From Paraburkholderia atlantica (GTDB taxonomy: Bacteria; Pseudomonadota; Gammaproteobacteria; Burkholderiales; Burkholderiaceae), in the NCBI RefSeq assembly GCF_009362785.1, contig NZ_WHNQ01000001.1, positions 1 through 64,000 on the forward strand: a stretch of DNA of 64,000 bases, given 5' to 3'. Under the pieces are notes generated by a model. The model ran no database searches. It had not been told where the DNA came from and was given only the letters and a program-made list of their open reading frames with translations. Positions 46,708-56,996 of this stretch are shown piece by piece. The position numbers and the translations under genes are program-made. Every line of letters begins with the position of its first letter. Position 1 is the stretch's first letter.

Positions 46708-47868
46708 TCATCCTCGCGTGAACACTTCGTAAAGCGCCGCGACGTGCGCGTCGACGCTCGGGTCGTACACGAGGCTGTCGCGCGGTGCCGCGATGCGCGC
46801 GGCGCCGCTCTTCACGCGTTCGACCGCCTGCCCGATCGCGCGCTCGAAACTGCCCTCGGACTGCCGCGAAAACCCGATCTTCGCGGCGCCGGTGACGGTC
46901 TCCGCCGAGCCGACGTTGTCGGCGATCACGAGCGGCGTGCCGCACATCACCGACTCGACACCGACGAGCCCGAACGGCTCGTACGCCGACGCAACGACCG
47001 TGAAATCGGCGGCCGCGAACAACTTTTCGATCTCTTTGCTGTAACCCGCGTAACGAATCGTGTCGCCGGTTTTCGGCACCGGGCGGCCCGCGACGACGAG
47101 GCAGACCGGCAGCGTCGTGCGCGAGAAAAACGCTTCGAGCAACGGATAGCCCTTGCGCTCGTGACTCGTCGACGAGAACACGAACATCACGCGATCGTCG
47201 GGCACCCCGAGCTGGCGGCGCACGGCCGCGCGCGCGGCGGCGTCGAGCGGCCTGAAGCGTTCGGTATCGACGGGCGGATAGAGCACGTCGATGCGCTCGG
47301 CCGGGACGTCATAGAAACGCTGCAACTCGCGGCTCATCAATTGCGAATGCGCGACGATCGCGCGCGCCCGCGTATAGACGCGCCGCTCGAGCTCGATCTG
47401 CCATTCGTCGCTGCGGCGCGCGGTGCGGCCCGCGGCTTCGAGCGAACCCGGATGCGTGCCGCCGCACAACGCGACGTCGGCATGCGTCGAGTGATTGATC
47501 GAGAACACGCACGCCGGACGATGCCGCTTCAAACGCTGCTTCAGACGCCAGTCGAACGCGAGGTTGCGAAGCTTGCGCGGCGCCCAGCGCACGTTGAGCG
47601 GCTGCGCATCGATCCACGCGGCCTCGGGGAGCGCCTGGTCGATCTCGCGCGCGAATAGCGTCGGGCGCAGACCAAGCCGATGCAGGCCGGCGATCACGTC
47701 GCGCGTGTAGCGCTCGGCGCCGCCGCTGTTCTTCAGCGCCTGGGCGGTCAGTGCGATGTCGGTGAGGGGCCGGCGGTTCGGGTCGAGGGTCGGCTCTGAC
47801 AAGGATCGGTCTCGGTGAGGCGCACGCGCGGACGAGTCCGTGGGTGCGCAGTTTCGGGGCAGCGGCAA
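46708..47868 (-). CDS. GT4-family glycosyltransferase (LPS core type)
   Basis: A 386-residue GT-B enzyme. After about 35 variable residues comes LKNSGGAERYTRDVIAGLHR (sugar-acceptor loop), then FVFSSTSHERKGYPLLEAFF, and the EX7E-type block SAYEPFGLVGVESVMCGTPL, where Glu-x7-Glu is intact. It resembles WaaG-like LPS core transferases. The true start may be later (the family usually begins near DIALTAQAL). It is convergent with waaL. Confidence 0.86.
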   Translation of the reverse strand: MPLPRNCAPTDSSARAPHRDRSLSEPTLDPNRRPLTDIALTAQALKNSGGAERYTRDVIAGLHRLGLRPTLFAREIDQALPEAAWIDAQPLNVRWAPRKLRNLAFDWRLKQRLKRHRPACVFSINHSTHADVALCGGTHPGSLEAAGRTARRSDEWQIELERRVYTRARAIVAHSQLMSRELQRFYDVPAERIDVLYPPVDTERFRPLDAAARAAVRRQLGVPDDRVMFVFSSTSHERKGYPLLEAFFSRTTLPVCLVVAGRPVPKTGDTIRYAGYSKEIEKLFAAADFTVVASAYEPFGLVGVESVMCGTPLVIADNVGSAETVTGAAKIGFSRQSEGSFERAIGQAVERVKSGAARIAAPRDSLVYDPSVDAHVAALYEVFTRG

Positions 47869-47982
47869 TTGTAAAGGATGGCTTTCGACGGGTTCAGCTC
47901 GGGGGTTCGGGATTGCCGTGTGCGTCGCGCGGCGCGGCCGTCAGCGGCTAGAATCTAGGCCAATCGCCTTCGCCCCGACTCC

Positions 47983-49008
47983 ATGACCGATAGCCTGCCG
48001 CACCTCGCAAGCCCTGCAACGGCCGACACCACCCGCCCTCTCGTCTCGATGCTCGTGATCGCCTACAACCAGGCAGAGCAGATCGGCGACGCTGTGCGCA
48101 GCGCGCTCGCGCAAACCTACGAACCGCTCGAAATCATCGTCTCCGACGACGCGTCCAGCGACGCCACCTACGCCGCAATCGAAGCGGCGCTCGCCGGCTA
48201 CAGCGGGCCGCATCGCGTGATCGCGCGGCGCAATACCGTGAACCAGGGCATCAGCGCGCACCTGTCGCAACTCGCGCAGCTCGCACAGGGAGAGTTGCTG
48301 TTCGTCGCCGCCGGCGACGACATGTCGGCGCCTGAGCGCTGCGAGCGCGTCGTCGACTGCTGGCTCGCGCACGGGCGCCGCCCCGACCTGATCGCGACGG
48401 ATCTCGCCGACATGGACGAATCGGGTCACGTGCACGAGCGCGTGAGCCCGACCGAGCTAGACCGCTATCACAGCTTCGACGACTGGCTCGTCGAGCGTCC
48501 GTGGCTGATCGGCGCCGCGCATACGTGGTCGCGACGCCTGATCGAGCGCTTCGGACCGATGCTGCCGGGCGCGGCGGCCGAGGACCAGATCATGGTGCTG
48601 CGTGCGATCCTGTCGGGCGGCGCGATCAGTCTGCGCGAGCCGCTGGTGCGCTACCGGCGCGGCGGGCTGTCGCGCAAGCGCCGCTACCAGTCGGTCGACG
48701 AACTGGTCGCGCGGATGCGGCAGAGCAATCGCTACGGACTCGCGGAACTCGCGCAATTGCAACGCGACGCTCAGATCGCCGGTGTCGGCGAACGCATGCG
48801 CGCAGCGATGGCGCCGAAGCTCGCGCGCGAGCAGTTCATTCACGCGATGTTCGAAGCGCGCACCCTCGGCGAACGCATCGGCCTCGTGACGCGCAGCGCC
48901 GGCGTGAAGCTCGGGCTGCGGATTCGGATGTTTCTGTATGCGAGTTGCCCCGTGGTCTATGCACCGGGCATCTGGCTCAAGCGAGTCGTGCGGCGCACCA
49001 AGGCCTGA
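47983..49008 (+). CDS. GT2-family glycosyltransferase
   Basis: A 341-residue GT-A enzyme: VSMLVIAYNQAEQIGDAV, the nucleotide-binding VSDDASSDAT, GDDMSAPERCERVVD (a DxD-like GDD), and ATDLADMDESGH. The C-terminal third is helical with basic and hydrophobic stretches (MFLYASCPVVYAPGIWL) and may attach to the membrane. It belongs to the LPS/surface-glycan block; the sugar is unknown. It is divergent from the GT4 gene. Confidence 0.87.
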   Translation: MTDSLPHLASPATADTTRPLVSMLVIAYNQAEQIGDAVRSALAQTYEPLEIIVSDDASSDATYAAIEAALAGYSGPHRVIARRNTVNQGISAHLSQLAQLAQGELLFVAAGDDMSAPERCERVVDCWLAHGRRPDLIATDLADMDESGHVHERVSPTELDRYHSFDDWLVERPWLIGAAHTWSRRLIERFGPMLPGAAAEDQIMVLRAILSGGAISLREPLVRYRRGGLSRKRRYQSVDELVARMRQSNRYGLAELAQLQRDAQIAGVGERMRAAMAPKLAREQFIHAMFEARTLGERIGLVTRSAGVKLGLRIRMFLYASCPVVYAPGIWLKRVVRRTKA

Positions 49009-49056
49009 GAACGACGGTATGGTCTGACAGCGCTTTGCGACTCGACGGGAGGCGGC

Positions 49057-50106
49057 TCACGAAAGTCGGCGCGACTCGCCCCGCCTCTGCCGCAAGCGTC
49101 GAGTGAGACTCGGCCGTCGCACCTCGACGCCGAAGCTCGGCACACTCGCGCGCAAGCGCCGCAGCATCTTCACCGAGCGCACGAAGGTCTCGCCGGTGTG
49201 GCTGATCATCACGAACTCGAGCGCGCCGCGCCAGCTCGCGACACCACGCGAAAACGCATACATGTCATGGCGCGCATCGACGGGCAGCTCGGCGCCGAAG
49301 CGGCGCGCGAACACCCGCACCTGATCCGCGATGGCCTCGATCTGCCGCCGCCGGCTCGCGCCGCGCCGCCGTGCCGCGTCGGCGCCGCATTCATCACGCA
49401 CCGCGCGCTCGTTGGTCGCGCTCGCGCCGACCGCGTTGCCGTCATGCTGCCGATACTTCAGATGCGGCGCCGCGACGTGACGAATCTCGCCGAACGACGC
49501 GACCACCATCGCGAGCCACCAGTCGTGCATCACGATGCCGGGCGGGAACGGCAGCGCGCGTTCGAGCGCCGCGCGATTGACGAGCATCGCGCAGCCGGGC
49601 ACATGGTTGCTGAGCAGAAAATCGCGCAAGCGCGTCGCGCAGCGCGACTTCGCGGTGATATCGAACAGCGAGCGCGACAGGCGGCACAGCGTCGAGTCGA
49701 CGAGCTCGATGTCGCAGAACGCGAGCGCCGGCGTCGCGGCACCGTCGCCCGCGCTTTCCGCGCGCCGCACCTCCCGCATCAGGTCGGCGACTTTCTCGGG
49801 CGCCCAGACGTCGTCCTGGTCGGCAAGCGCGATGTAGTCGCCGCGGCAGCCGGCGAGCGCGCGCTCGAAATTGCCGACGATGCCGGCCCGCGTGCCATCG
49901 CCGACGAGCCGCACCGGCACGCGTCCCGTATAGGACGCGAGCAGTTCGCGGGTGCCGTCGCGGGAGGCGTCGTCGGATACCACGACTTCGAGATGCGGCC
50001 AGCTCTGCGCTTCGAGCGAAGCCAGCAGCTCGGGCAGATAGGTGCGGCCGTTGTACGTCGCGAGCGCGATGGAGACGAGCGGCTTGCTCGGATCGTCGTC
50101 AAACAT
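49057..50106 (-). CDS. GT2-family glycosyltransferase (rhamnosyltransferase-like)
   Basis: A 349-residue GT-A enzyme. It has VSIALATYNGRTYLPELLAS, VVSDDASRDGTRELL, and the DxD block ALADQDDVWAPEKV, the pattern of alpha-rhamnosyltransferase-like GT2 members, with HDWWLAMVVASFG later. The start at MFDDDPSKP (50106) is chosen; an in-frame ATG about 15 codons upstream is possible. It follows msbA on the same strand after a hairpin. Confidence 0.87.
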   Translation of the reverse strand: MFDDDPSKPLVSIALATYNGRTYLPELLASLEAQSWPHLEVVVSDDASRDGTRELLASYTGRVPVRLVGDGTRAGIVGNFERALAGCRGDYIALADQDDVWAPEKVADLMREVRRAESAGDGAATPALAFCDIELVDSTLCRLSRSLFDITAKSRCATRLRDFLLSNHVPGCAMLVNRAALERALPFPPGIVMHDWWLAMVVASFGEIRHVAAPHLKYRQHDGNAVGASATNERAVRDECGADAARRRGASRRRQIEAIADQVRVFARRFGAELPVDARHDMYAFSRGVASWRGALEFVMISHTGETFVRSVKMLRRLRASVPSFGVEVRRPSLTRRLRQRRGESRRLS

Positions 50107-50198
50107 GGGCAGTCGATTTCCGCCAGGCGGACCGTGATTGCCCGCCAGCATGCGATTAGCGCCGAAAAAGCGCAATAAATTGAGACTTAAACACAACA

Positions 50199-50219
50199 CC
50201 GGCCCAGACAAGGGGCCGG
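50199..50219 (-). terminator. Possible terminator of msbA
   Basis: CCGGCCC/GGGCCGG forms a 7-bp stem; on the minus strand it is followed by TGTTGTGTTT, an imperfect T-run, 39 nt after the msbA stop. Confidence 0.5.
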
Positions 50220-50257
50220 ATCGGCGAATCAGCGGTTGGGTGCCGCAATGTGCCGGA

Positions 50258-52051
50258 TCAAACCGGGCTTTGCTGGAACTGGATGCGATGCAGATGCGCG
50301 TACAAGCCGTCCTGCTCGAGCAGCTCGCGATGGCTGCCACGCTCGACGATCCGCCCCGCTTCCATCACGAGGATGCGGTCGGCGCGCTCGATGGTTGACA
50401 GCCGGTGCGCGATCACGAGCGTCGTGCGGCCCTTCATCAGCGTTTCGAGCGCCGCCTGCACGTGGCGCTCGGACTCGGAATCGAGCGCCGACGTCGCTTC
50501 GTCGAGAATCAGGATCGGCGCGTCCTTGTAGATCGCGCGCGCGATGGCGAGACGCTGGCGCTGGCCGCCGGAAAGCATCATGCCGTTGTCGCCGACGAGC
50601 GTCTCGATGCCCTGCGGCATCGCCTGCACGGTGTCCCACAGGTTCGCCGCGCGCAGCGCCGCCTTCACCTTCTCCGCATCGACCTCCTGGCCGTACGCGA
50701 CGTTGTGCGCGATGGTGTCGTTGAACAGCACGACGTCCTGGCTCACCATCGCGATCTGGCTGCGCAGCCCATGCAGGTCGTACTCGGGCAGCGCGACGCC
50801 GTCGACCAGAATCGCGCCGCCGGTAGGATCGAAGAAGCGCGGCAGCAGGTTCACGAGTGTGGTCTTGCCGCTGCCCGACGGACCCGCAAGCGCGACCATC
50901 TCGCCAGGGGCGACCTTGAACGACACCTGATCGAGCGTATGACGGTTGTGCGTCGAGCTGGTGCCGTAGGTGAACGACACGTCGCGGAACTCGACCTCGC
51001 CGCGTGCGCGAGCGAGCGGCTTGCCGCCGCCTTTCGGCTCGGCGGGCTCGTCGATCAGACCGAAGATCAGCTCGGCCGCCGTCATGCCGCGCTGCAACGG
51101 CTGGTTCACGTCCATCAGATGCTTGAGCGGCGAGATGATCAGCAGCATCGACGTGACGAACGCGACGAAGCCACCAACCGTCGTCTGATCCGACGACGAC
51201 TGCACCACCGCGATCGTGATCACGACCGCGAGCGCGATCGACGCGAGGAACTGCGTCAACGGCTGCGCGAGGCCGCCGGACACCGTCATGCGCATCGCGT
51301 AGCCGCGCAGGCGCCGGCTCATCGAGTTGAAGCGGTCCATCTCGTACTGCTCGCCGTTATGCACCTTGACGACCTTGTAGCCGCCCACCGTCTCTTCGAC
51401 GATGTACGACAGCTCGTTCGTGAGCAACTGATGCTCGCGGTTCAGGCGCCGCAGCCGGCGATTGATCTTGCCGACCAGCCAGCCGATGCCCGGCAGCAGC
51501 ACCGCGACGATCAACGTCAGGCGCCAGTTCAGATAGAACAGATAGCCGAGCAGGAAGATCACCGTCAGCGAGTCGCGCACGAGCGTGACCATCACGCTCA
51601 GCAGCACGTTCAGAATCTGGTTGACCTCGAAGACGATCGCGTTGATCACCGTGCTCGCGGTTTCGCGCTGGAAGAACGCGACGCTCGTGTGGATCATGCG
51701 GTCGAACATCTTCAGACGCAGTTCCAGCAGGATCTTGTTCGACACGTACGCGAGCAGATAGCCGGATGCGTACTGCGACACGCCGCGAATCAGCGCGAGA
51801 CCGATCACCGCGATCGGCACGAGCCACTTGGTCTTGTCGACCGCGTGCGAGCCGAAGCCCTTGTCGAGCAGTGGCTTGAGCAGTGCGGGAATGGCGGCGT
51901 CGGTGCCGGCGCTCACCGCCATCGCGACGATCGCGCCGAGCACGACCCACAGTAGCGGCTTGATGAATGGCCACAGGCGCCGCAGGACGACGGCCGGCGA
52001 CGACGCATCGCCTGAACCCATGGGTTTGCTTAACGTTGGCTTCGCGCTCAA
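50258..52051 (-). CDS. msbA: Lipid A export permease/ATP-binding protein MsbA
   Basis: A 597-residue ABC half-transporter. Six N-terminal membrane helices ([17 protein letters not shown] onward) are followed by the ATPase domain with Walker [10 protein letters not shown], signature [16 protein letters not shown] and Walker [13 protein letters not shown]. It acts as a homodimer that flips lipid A-core across the inner membrane. The length and [10 protein letters not shown] end match MsbA. It lies between glycosyltransferase genes that use its products. Confidence 0.95.
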   Translation of the reverse strand: MSAKPTLSKPMGSGDASSPAVVLRRLWPFIKPLLWVVLGAIVAMAVSAGTDAAIPALLKPLLDKGFGSHAVDKTKWLVPIAVIGLALIRGVSQYASGYLLAYVSNKILLELRLKMFDRMIHTSVAFFQRETASTVINAIVFEVNQILNVLLSVMVTLVRDSLTVIFLLGYLFYLNWRLTLIVAVLLPGIGWLVGKINRRLRRLNREHQLLTNELSYIVEETVGGYKVVKVHNGEQYEMDRFNSMSRRLRGYAMRMTVSGGLAQPLTQFLASIALAVVITIAVVQSSSDQTTVGGFVAFVTSMLLIISPLKHLMDVNQPLQRGMTAAELIFGLIDEPAEPKGGGKPLARARGEVEFRDVSFTYGTSSTHNRHTLDQVSFKVAPGEMVALAGPSGSGKTTLVNLLPRFFDPTGGAILVDGVALPEYDLHGLRSQIAMVSQDVVLFNDTIAHNVAYGQEVDAEKVKAALRAANLWDTVQAMPQGIETLVGDNGMMLSGGQRQRLAIARAIYKDAPILILDEATSALDSESERHVQAALETLMKGRTTLVIAHRLSTIERADRILVMEAGRIVERGSHRELLEQDGLYAHLHRIQFQQSPV

Positions 52052-52295
52052 GGAATCCTCTGGAAATGCGGAACGGCGAGCACGCGGCGCAGGGTTGGGC
52101 GCCCGCGTGGAATATCAAAAAAGAGCATTGTAATCGGTTGCAGATGACGGCCGGCGCTCGGCGCGCGACGGCATGCGCGCAGCACCTTGGCGGATCGGCG
52201 CTGTGGTCTAGGGCCGGATGGGATGTGTATACTCGCTGCTCGATTGCCGGGTCGCGGGGCCCGCTCCGTCACTTCGTCCTCCACGCAGCTCAGGT

Positions 52296-53057
52296 ATGCA
52301 AGAAACCACTCTCGGCGTTGCCATCATCACCCGGAACGCGGCGGCGCGGCTCGCCGAATGCCTGCAAGCCGTGGCCTTCGCCGACCAGATCGTCGTGATC
52401 GACGGCGGCAGCACCGACGGCACCGCCGACATCGCCCGCGCGCACGGCGCACGCGTGATCGAACAAACGGACTGGCCGGGCTTCGGCCCGCAAAAGAACC
52501 GTGCGGTCGACGCACTGACCACCAGTTGGGTCCTGTCGCTCGACGCCGACGAAATCGTCACGCCGGAACTTGCTGCCTCGATCCGCGCGGCGCTCGCCGC
52601 GCCCACCGCCGACGTCTACGCGGTGGACCGTCTGTCGAGCTTCTGCGGCCAATGGGTCCATCACAGCGGCTGGTATCCGGACTGGATTCCGCGCCTTTTC
52701 AAACGCGGCACCGCGCGCTTCTCCGACGATCTCGTGCACGAGCGCCTCGTGTTCGATACGCCCGCGCAACGCCTGACCGGCAAGCTGATGCACTACTCGT
52801 ACGAGGACTTCGAGGGCGTGCTGCGCAAGCTCGACGCGTATTCGACGGCCGGCGCGCGGCAGCGCTACGAGGCCGGGCAGAAAGGCAGCATTCGTCTTGC
52901 GATCGGGCGCGGGCTATGGGCGTTCGTACGGACTTATCTGCTGCGGCGCGGTTTTCTGGACGGCCGCGCCGGGCTGATGATCGCGCTGTTCAATGCTGAG
53001 ACGGTGTATTACCGGTTTCTGAAGCTGGCGCGGCTGGAAAAAACGGGCGGGCGATAA
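52296..53057 (+). CDS. GT2-family LPS core glycosyltransferase (WaaE/KdtX-like)
   Basis: A 253-residue GT-A enzyme with GVAIITRNAAARLAECLQAV, IDGGSTDGTADIAR, GFGPQKNRAVD and the DxD motif LSLDADEIVTPEL, plus WVHHSGWYPDWIPRLFKRG. This combination is typical of WaaE/KdtX heptosyl-glucosyltransferases of the inner core. ATG at 52296 is the family-like start; longer readings add unrelated residues. It is divergent from msbA (244 nt) and convergent with dnaE. Confidence 0.88.
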   Translation: MQETTLGVAIITRNAAARLAECLQAVAFADQIVVIDGGSTDGTADIARAHGARVIEQTDWPGFGPQKNRAVDALTTSWVLSLDADEIVTPELAASIRAALAAPTADVYAVDRLSSFCGQWVHHSGWYPDWIPRLFKRGTARFSDDLVHERLVFDTPAQRLTGKLMHYSYEDFEGVLRKLDAYSTAGARQRYEAGQKGSIRLAIGRGLWAFVRTYLLRRGFLDGRAGLMIALFNAETVYYRFLKLARLEKTGGR

Positions 53058-53115
53058 GCTGGGCTCAGGTTAGCCGGTACCCGCGGCACCGGCCGATCCA
53101 CACCGCCGATCTCGC

Positions 53116-56100
53116 TCAATACACGATCTCGATCGAACTTCCCGCAAACTCGCCGCGCAGCGCGGCGAGCAGTTCGTCGGTCGGCTTCACGCGCCACGCG
53201 TCGCCCAGACGCATTTCGCCTTGCGCGTGTTCGCTGCGATACACCACCTGCACCGCAAGCCCATTCGGAATCTGCACCGCCTGACGCTGACGGCCGCCGT
53301 CGCCGCCGAAGCCGCCACGCCCGCCGCCGTTGCCACCGCCGTTGCCACGAGTGGCGGCCGCCGGCGCGGCTGCCGCGGCCGGCTCGTCCTTGCCGGCGGT
53401 GTGCGCTTCGAGCACCCGGCGCAATGCCTGTGCGTCCGCGTTGCCGTTCATCTGCACCTTCAGCGAGTCCGCGTAGCGGCAGCGCGCGCGGCCGAGATCC
53501 ATCACCGTTTCGACGGTGAAGCGGATGCCGCCGGTGAACGCGTCGTTACGCGCCTGGCCCTGCACGATCAGCAGTTCGTCTTCCTTGAACAGCTGCTTGT
53601 GCTCTTCGAAGACCTCGTTGAAGACCGTCACTTCGCACTGGCCGGTGCCGTCGTCGAGCAGCGCGATCAGCATCTTGCCGCGCTGGGTCATCTGCGTGCG
53701 CAGCGACACGATCACGCCCGCGACCAGCTTGTCGCGCCCTTCCTTCAGCTCGCCGATCTTCTGACGCACGAAGCGGCGCACTTCGTCCTTGTACGCATCG
53801 AACAGATGGCCCGACAGGTAGAAACCGAGCGCGGCCTTTTCTTCCTGCAGCTTGCGCTTTTCCGGCCACTCGGGTTCGTCGACGAGTTCGTGGCCTTGCG
53901 ACGGCGCGTCGCCCATGTCGAACAGACCCGCCTGCAGCGCATTGGCCGCCGCCTGCTCGGCCGCTTCCATCGCCAGCGACACCGAAGCGATCAGCTGCGC
54001 GCGGTTCGGATGCAATGTGTCGAACGCGCCGGCGCGAATCAGCGCCTCGATCGTGCGTCGATTGACGATGCGCCGGTCGACGCGATTGCAGAAATCGAAG
54101 ATGTCGATGAAGCGGCCGTCCTCGCGCGCGCGCAGGATTTCTTCGATCGCGTTCTGGCCGCTGCCCTTGATCGCGCCGAGACCATAGCGGATCGTGCGCG
54201 AGCGCTTGCCATCGGCTTCGGCGACCGGCTCGAAACGATAGGCGGACAGGTTCACGTCCGGCGGCAACACGGCCATCTTGTTCGCGAGACAGTCTTCGAA
54301 CAGGATCTTGACCTTGTCCGTGTCGTCCATCGCGAGCGACATGTTGGCCGCCATGAATTCGGCCGGATGGTGCGCCTTTAGCCACGCGGTGTAGTACGCG
54401 AGCAGCGCGTAGGCAGCCGCGTGCGACTTGTTGAAGCCGTAGCCCGCGAATTTCTCCATCAGGTCGAAGATTTCGTCGGACTTCTCGCGCGTGAGGCCGT
54501 TCCTGGCCGCGCCTTCCGCGAAAATCTCGCGGTGCTGGGCCATCTCCTCGGGCTTTTTCTTACCCATCGCGCGACGCAGCAGGTCGGCGCCGCCCAGCGA
54601 GTAGCCGCCGATGATCTGCGCCATCTGCATCACCTGCTCCTGGTAGACCATGATCCCGTAGGTCTCTTTCAGAACAGGTTCGACGCGCGGGTCCGGGTAC
54701 TCGACCACTTCGCGGCCGTGCTTACGCGCGCAGAAGCTCGGAATCAGGTCCATCGGACCCGGGCGGTACAACGCGACGAGCGCGATGATGTCCTCGAAGC
54801 GGTCGGGCTGCGCGTCCTTCAGCATGCCCTGCATGCCGCGGCTTTCCAGCTGGAACACGGCGACCGTATTCGCTTTCTTCAGGATCGAGAACGACGCGGG
54901 GTCGTCGAGCGGCACCTGGCCTAGCGACCAGTCCTGCTTCGACGGATCGAGGCGGCGGATATAGCGCTCGGCCCAATCGAGAATGGTCAGCGTGGTCAGG
55001 CCCAGAAAGTCGAACTTCACGAGGCCGACCGCTTCGACGTCGTCCTTGTCGTACTGGCTGACGACGCCGCTGTCGTCGCCCTGCGTATAGAGCGGGCAGA
55101 AATCGGTCAGTTTGCCGGGCGCGATCAGCACGCCGCCCGCATGCATACCGACGTTACGCGTCAAGCCTTCGACGCGCTGCGCGAGTTCGAGCAGCTGATG
55201 CACTTCGTCTTCGTTGTCGAAGCGCTCCTGCAACAGCGGCTCTTCCTTCATCGCGTCGGCGATCGTCACGTGCTTGCCCGGCTTGAACGGGATCAGCTTC
55301 GCGACGCCGTCCGTGAACATGTAGCCGAGATCGAGCACGCGGCCGATGTCGCGCACCGCCGCCTTCGCCGCCATCGTGCCGAACGTCGCGATCTGCGACA
55401 CCGCGTTCGCGCCGTACTTCTCCTTCACGTACTGGATCACGCGATCGCGGCCGTGCTGGCAGAAGTCGATGTCGAAGTCGGGCATCGACACCCGCTCCGG
55501 ATTCAGGAAACGCTCGAACAGCAGGTTGTAGCGCAGCGGATCGAGATCGGTCACGCCGAGCGCATAGGCGACCAGCGAACCGGCGCCCGAACCGCGGCCA
55601 GGGCCAACCGGCACGCCGTTGTTCTTTGCCCAGTTGATGAAGTCCGCAACGATCAGGAAGTAGCCCGGAAAGCCCATCTTGATGATCGTGCCGCACTCGA
55701 ATTCGAGGCGCTGGTGGTAGGTCGGGCGTTGCGCGTCGCGCTCGGCCTCGTCTGGATACAGCTGTTCGAGCCGCTTTTCGAGGCCTTCTTTCGACAGCTG
55801 CACCAGGTAGTCGTCGAGCGACATGCCGTCGGGCGTCGGAAAGAGCGGCAGCTTCGGCTTGCCGAGTTCGAGCGTCAGATTGCAGCGCTTGGCGATCTGT
55901 ACCGTGTTCGCGAGCGCCGACGGAATGTCGGCGAACAGCGTGGCCATTTCCTGTTGCGTGCGGAAATACTGCTCGGACGTGAAGCGCTTCTGGCGACGCG
56001 GATTCGCCAGAATATCGCCTTCGGAAATACACACGCGCGCTTCGTGCGCGGTGAAGTCGTCCGGCGTCATGAACTGCATCGGGTGCGTCGCGACGACCGG

Positions 56101-56685
56101 CAGTTTCAGCGATGCCGCGAGCGCAACCGCCTGCTGCACGTACTGCTCGCCGCCAGGCTGACCATAGCGCTGCAACTCGATATAAAAGCCGCCCGGAAAC
56201 ACCTTCGCCCAATGCCGTGCATTGCGCTTCGCCGCCTCTTCATTGCCCGCTGCCAACGCAAGACCGATGTCGCCCTGCTGCGCGCCCGACAGCGCGAGCA
56301 GCCCTTCGCCCAAACCGGTTTCGAGCCAGCCGGCTTCGATTTCCGCGCGGCCGCGATACTGGTTCGTCAGCGAGGCCTTGCTGAGCAATTCGCAGAGGTT
56401 CAGGTAGCCGCGGCGGTCCTTGACCAGCAGCAGCAGACGGGAAGGCTTGTCGCGGTCGTCCGGATTGGTGATCCAGACGTCGCAGCCGGCAATGGGTTTG
56501 ACCCCTTTGCCACGCGCTTCCTTGTAGAAACGGACGAGGCCGAACGCGTTGCCGAGGTCGGTGAGCGCGAGCGCGCCCTGACCGTCTTTGGCCGCCGCCG
56601 CGACGATGTCGTCGAGACGCACGATGCCGTCGGCAATCGAGAATTCGGAGTGAACGCGGAGATGGACGAAGCGGGGATCTGACAT
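53116..56685 (-). CDS. dnaE: DNA polymerase III alpha subunit
   Basis: A 1189-residue replicative polymerase. It has an N-terminal PHP domain (FVHLRVHSEFSIADGIV), the catalytic palm with PDFDIDFCQHGRDRVIQY (two of the three Asp), GRGSGAGSLVAYALG, the thumb/fingers (GYGFNKSHAAAYALLAY), an HhH region and a C-terminal OB/tau-binding part. A Gly/Ala-rich, low-complexity insert (about 1095-1135) lies before the last 60 residues. MSDPRF (56685) is taken as start; another ATG is 3 codons upstream. Confidence 0.97.
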   Translation of the reverse strand: MSDPRFVHLRVHSEFSIADGIVRLDDIVAAAAKDGQGALALTDLGNAFGLVRFYKEARGKGVKPIAGCDVWITNPDDRDKPSRLLLLVKDRRGYLNLCELLSKASLTNQYRGRAEIEAGWLETGLGEGLLALSGAQQGDIGLALAAGNEEAAKRNARHWAKVFPGGFYIELQRYGQPGGEQYVQQAVALAASLKLPVVATHPMQFMTPDDFTAHEARVCISEGDILANPRRQKRFTSEQYFRTQQEMATLFADIPSALANTVQIAKRCNLTLELGKPKLPLFPTPDGMSLDDYLVQLSKEGLEKRLEQLYPDEAERDAQRPTYHQRLEFECGTIIKMGFPGYFLIVADFINWAKNNGVPVGPGRGSGAGSLVAYALGVTDLDPLRYNLLFERFLNPERVSMPDFDIDFCQHGRDRVIQYVKEKYGANAVSQIATFGTMAAKAAVRDIGRVLDLGYMFTDGVAKLIPFKPGKHVTIADAMKEEPLLQERFDNEDEVHQLLELAQRVEGLTRNVGMHAGGVLIAPGKLTDFCPLYTQGDDSGVVSQYDKDDVEAVGLVKFDFLGLTTLTILDWAERYIRRLDPSKQDWSLGQVPLDDPASFSILKKANTVAVFQLESRGMQGMLKDAQPDRFEDIIALVALYRPGPMDLIPSFCARKHGREVVEYPDPRVEPVLKETYGIMVYQEQVMQMAQIIGGYSLGGADLLRRAMGKKKPEEMAQHREIFAEGAARNGLTREKSDEIFDLMEKFAGYGFNKSHAAAYALLAYYTAWLKAHHPAEFMAANMSLAMDDTDKVKILFEDCLANKMAVLPPDVNLSAYRFEPVAEADGKRSRTIRYGLGAIKGSGQNAIEEILRAREDGRFIDIFDFCNRVDRRIVNRRTIEALIRAGAFDTLHPNRAQLIASVSLAMEAAEQAAANALQAGLFDMGDAPSQGHELVDEPEWPEKRKLQEEKAALGFYLSGHLFDAYKDEVRRFVRQKIGELKEGRDKLVAGVIVSLRTQMTQRGKMLIALLDDGTGQCEVTVFNEVFEEHKQLFKEDELLIVQGQARNDAFTGGIRFTVETVMDLGRARCRYADSLKVQMNGNADAQALRRVLEAHTAGKDEPAAAAAPAAATRGNGGGNGGGRGGFGGDGGRQRQAVQIPNGLAVQVVYRSEHAQGEMRLGDAWRVKPTDELLAALRGEFAGSSIEIVY

Positions 56686-56996
56686 GGGCGACATTGTAAC
56701 CCCACCCTTCCGCAGATTTCAGGTCTAAACGGCGCGTTGGCCATCCGGCCAGGACGAGGTCGGCGAGAGCCTTGTTTGCGCTAGCGCAACCCGTTAGCCA
56801 TTCGGCCAGGTCGGGGAAAATCGCGGGTTGAGGGATAATAGAGGTTTCGCCTGTTTCGGCCTGGCCATTTAACTGGCAGATGCGCGGCAAACGCGCGCAA
56901 AACCGCGCGCAAAACCCCGGGTCTTGTACGGGGCGCGCAGCGGCGGCACGACCCGCCGCCCCTCGCCACGCCGGCCATCTTTACCGCAGAACACAC

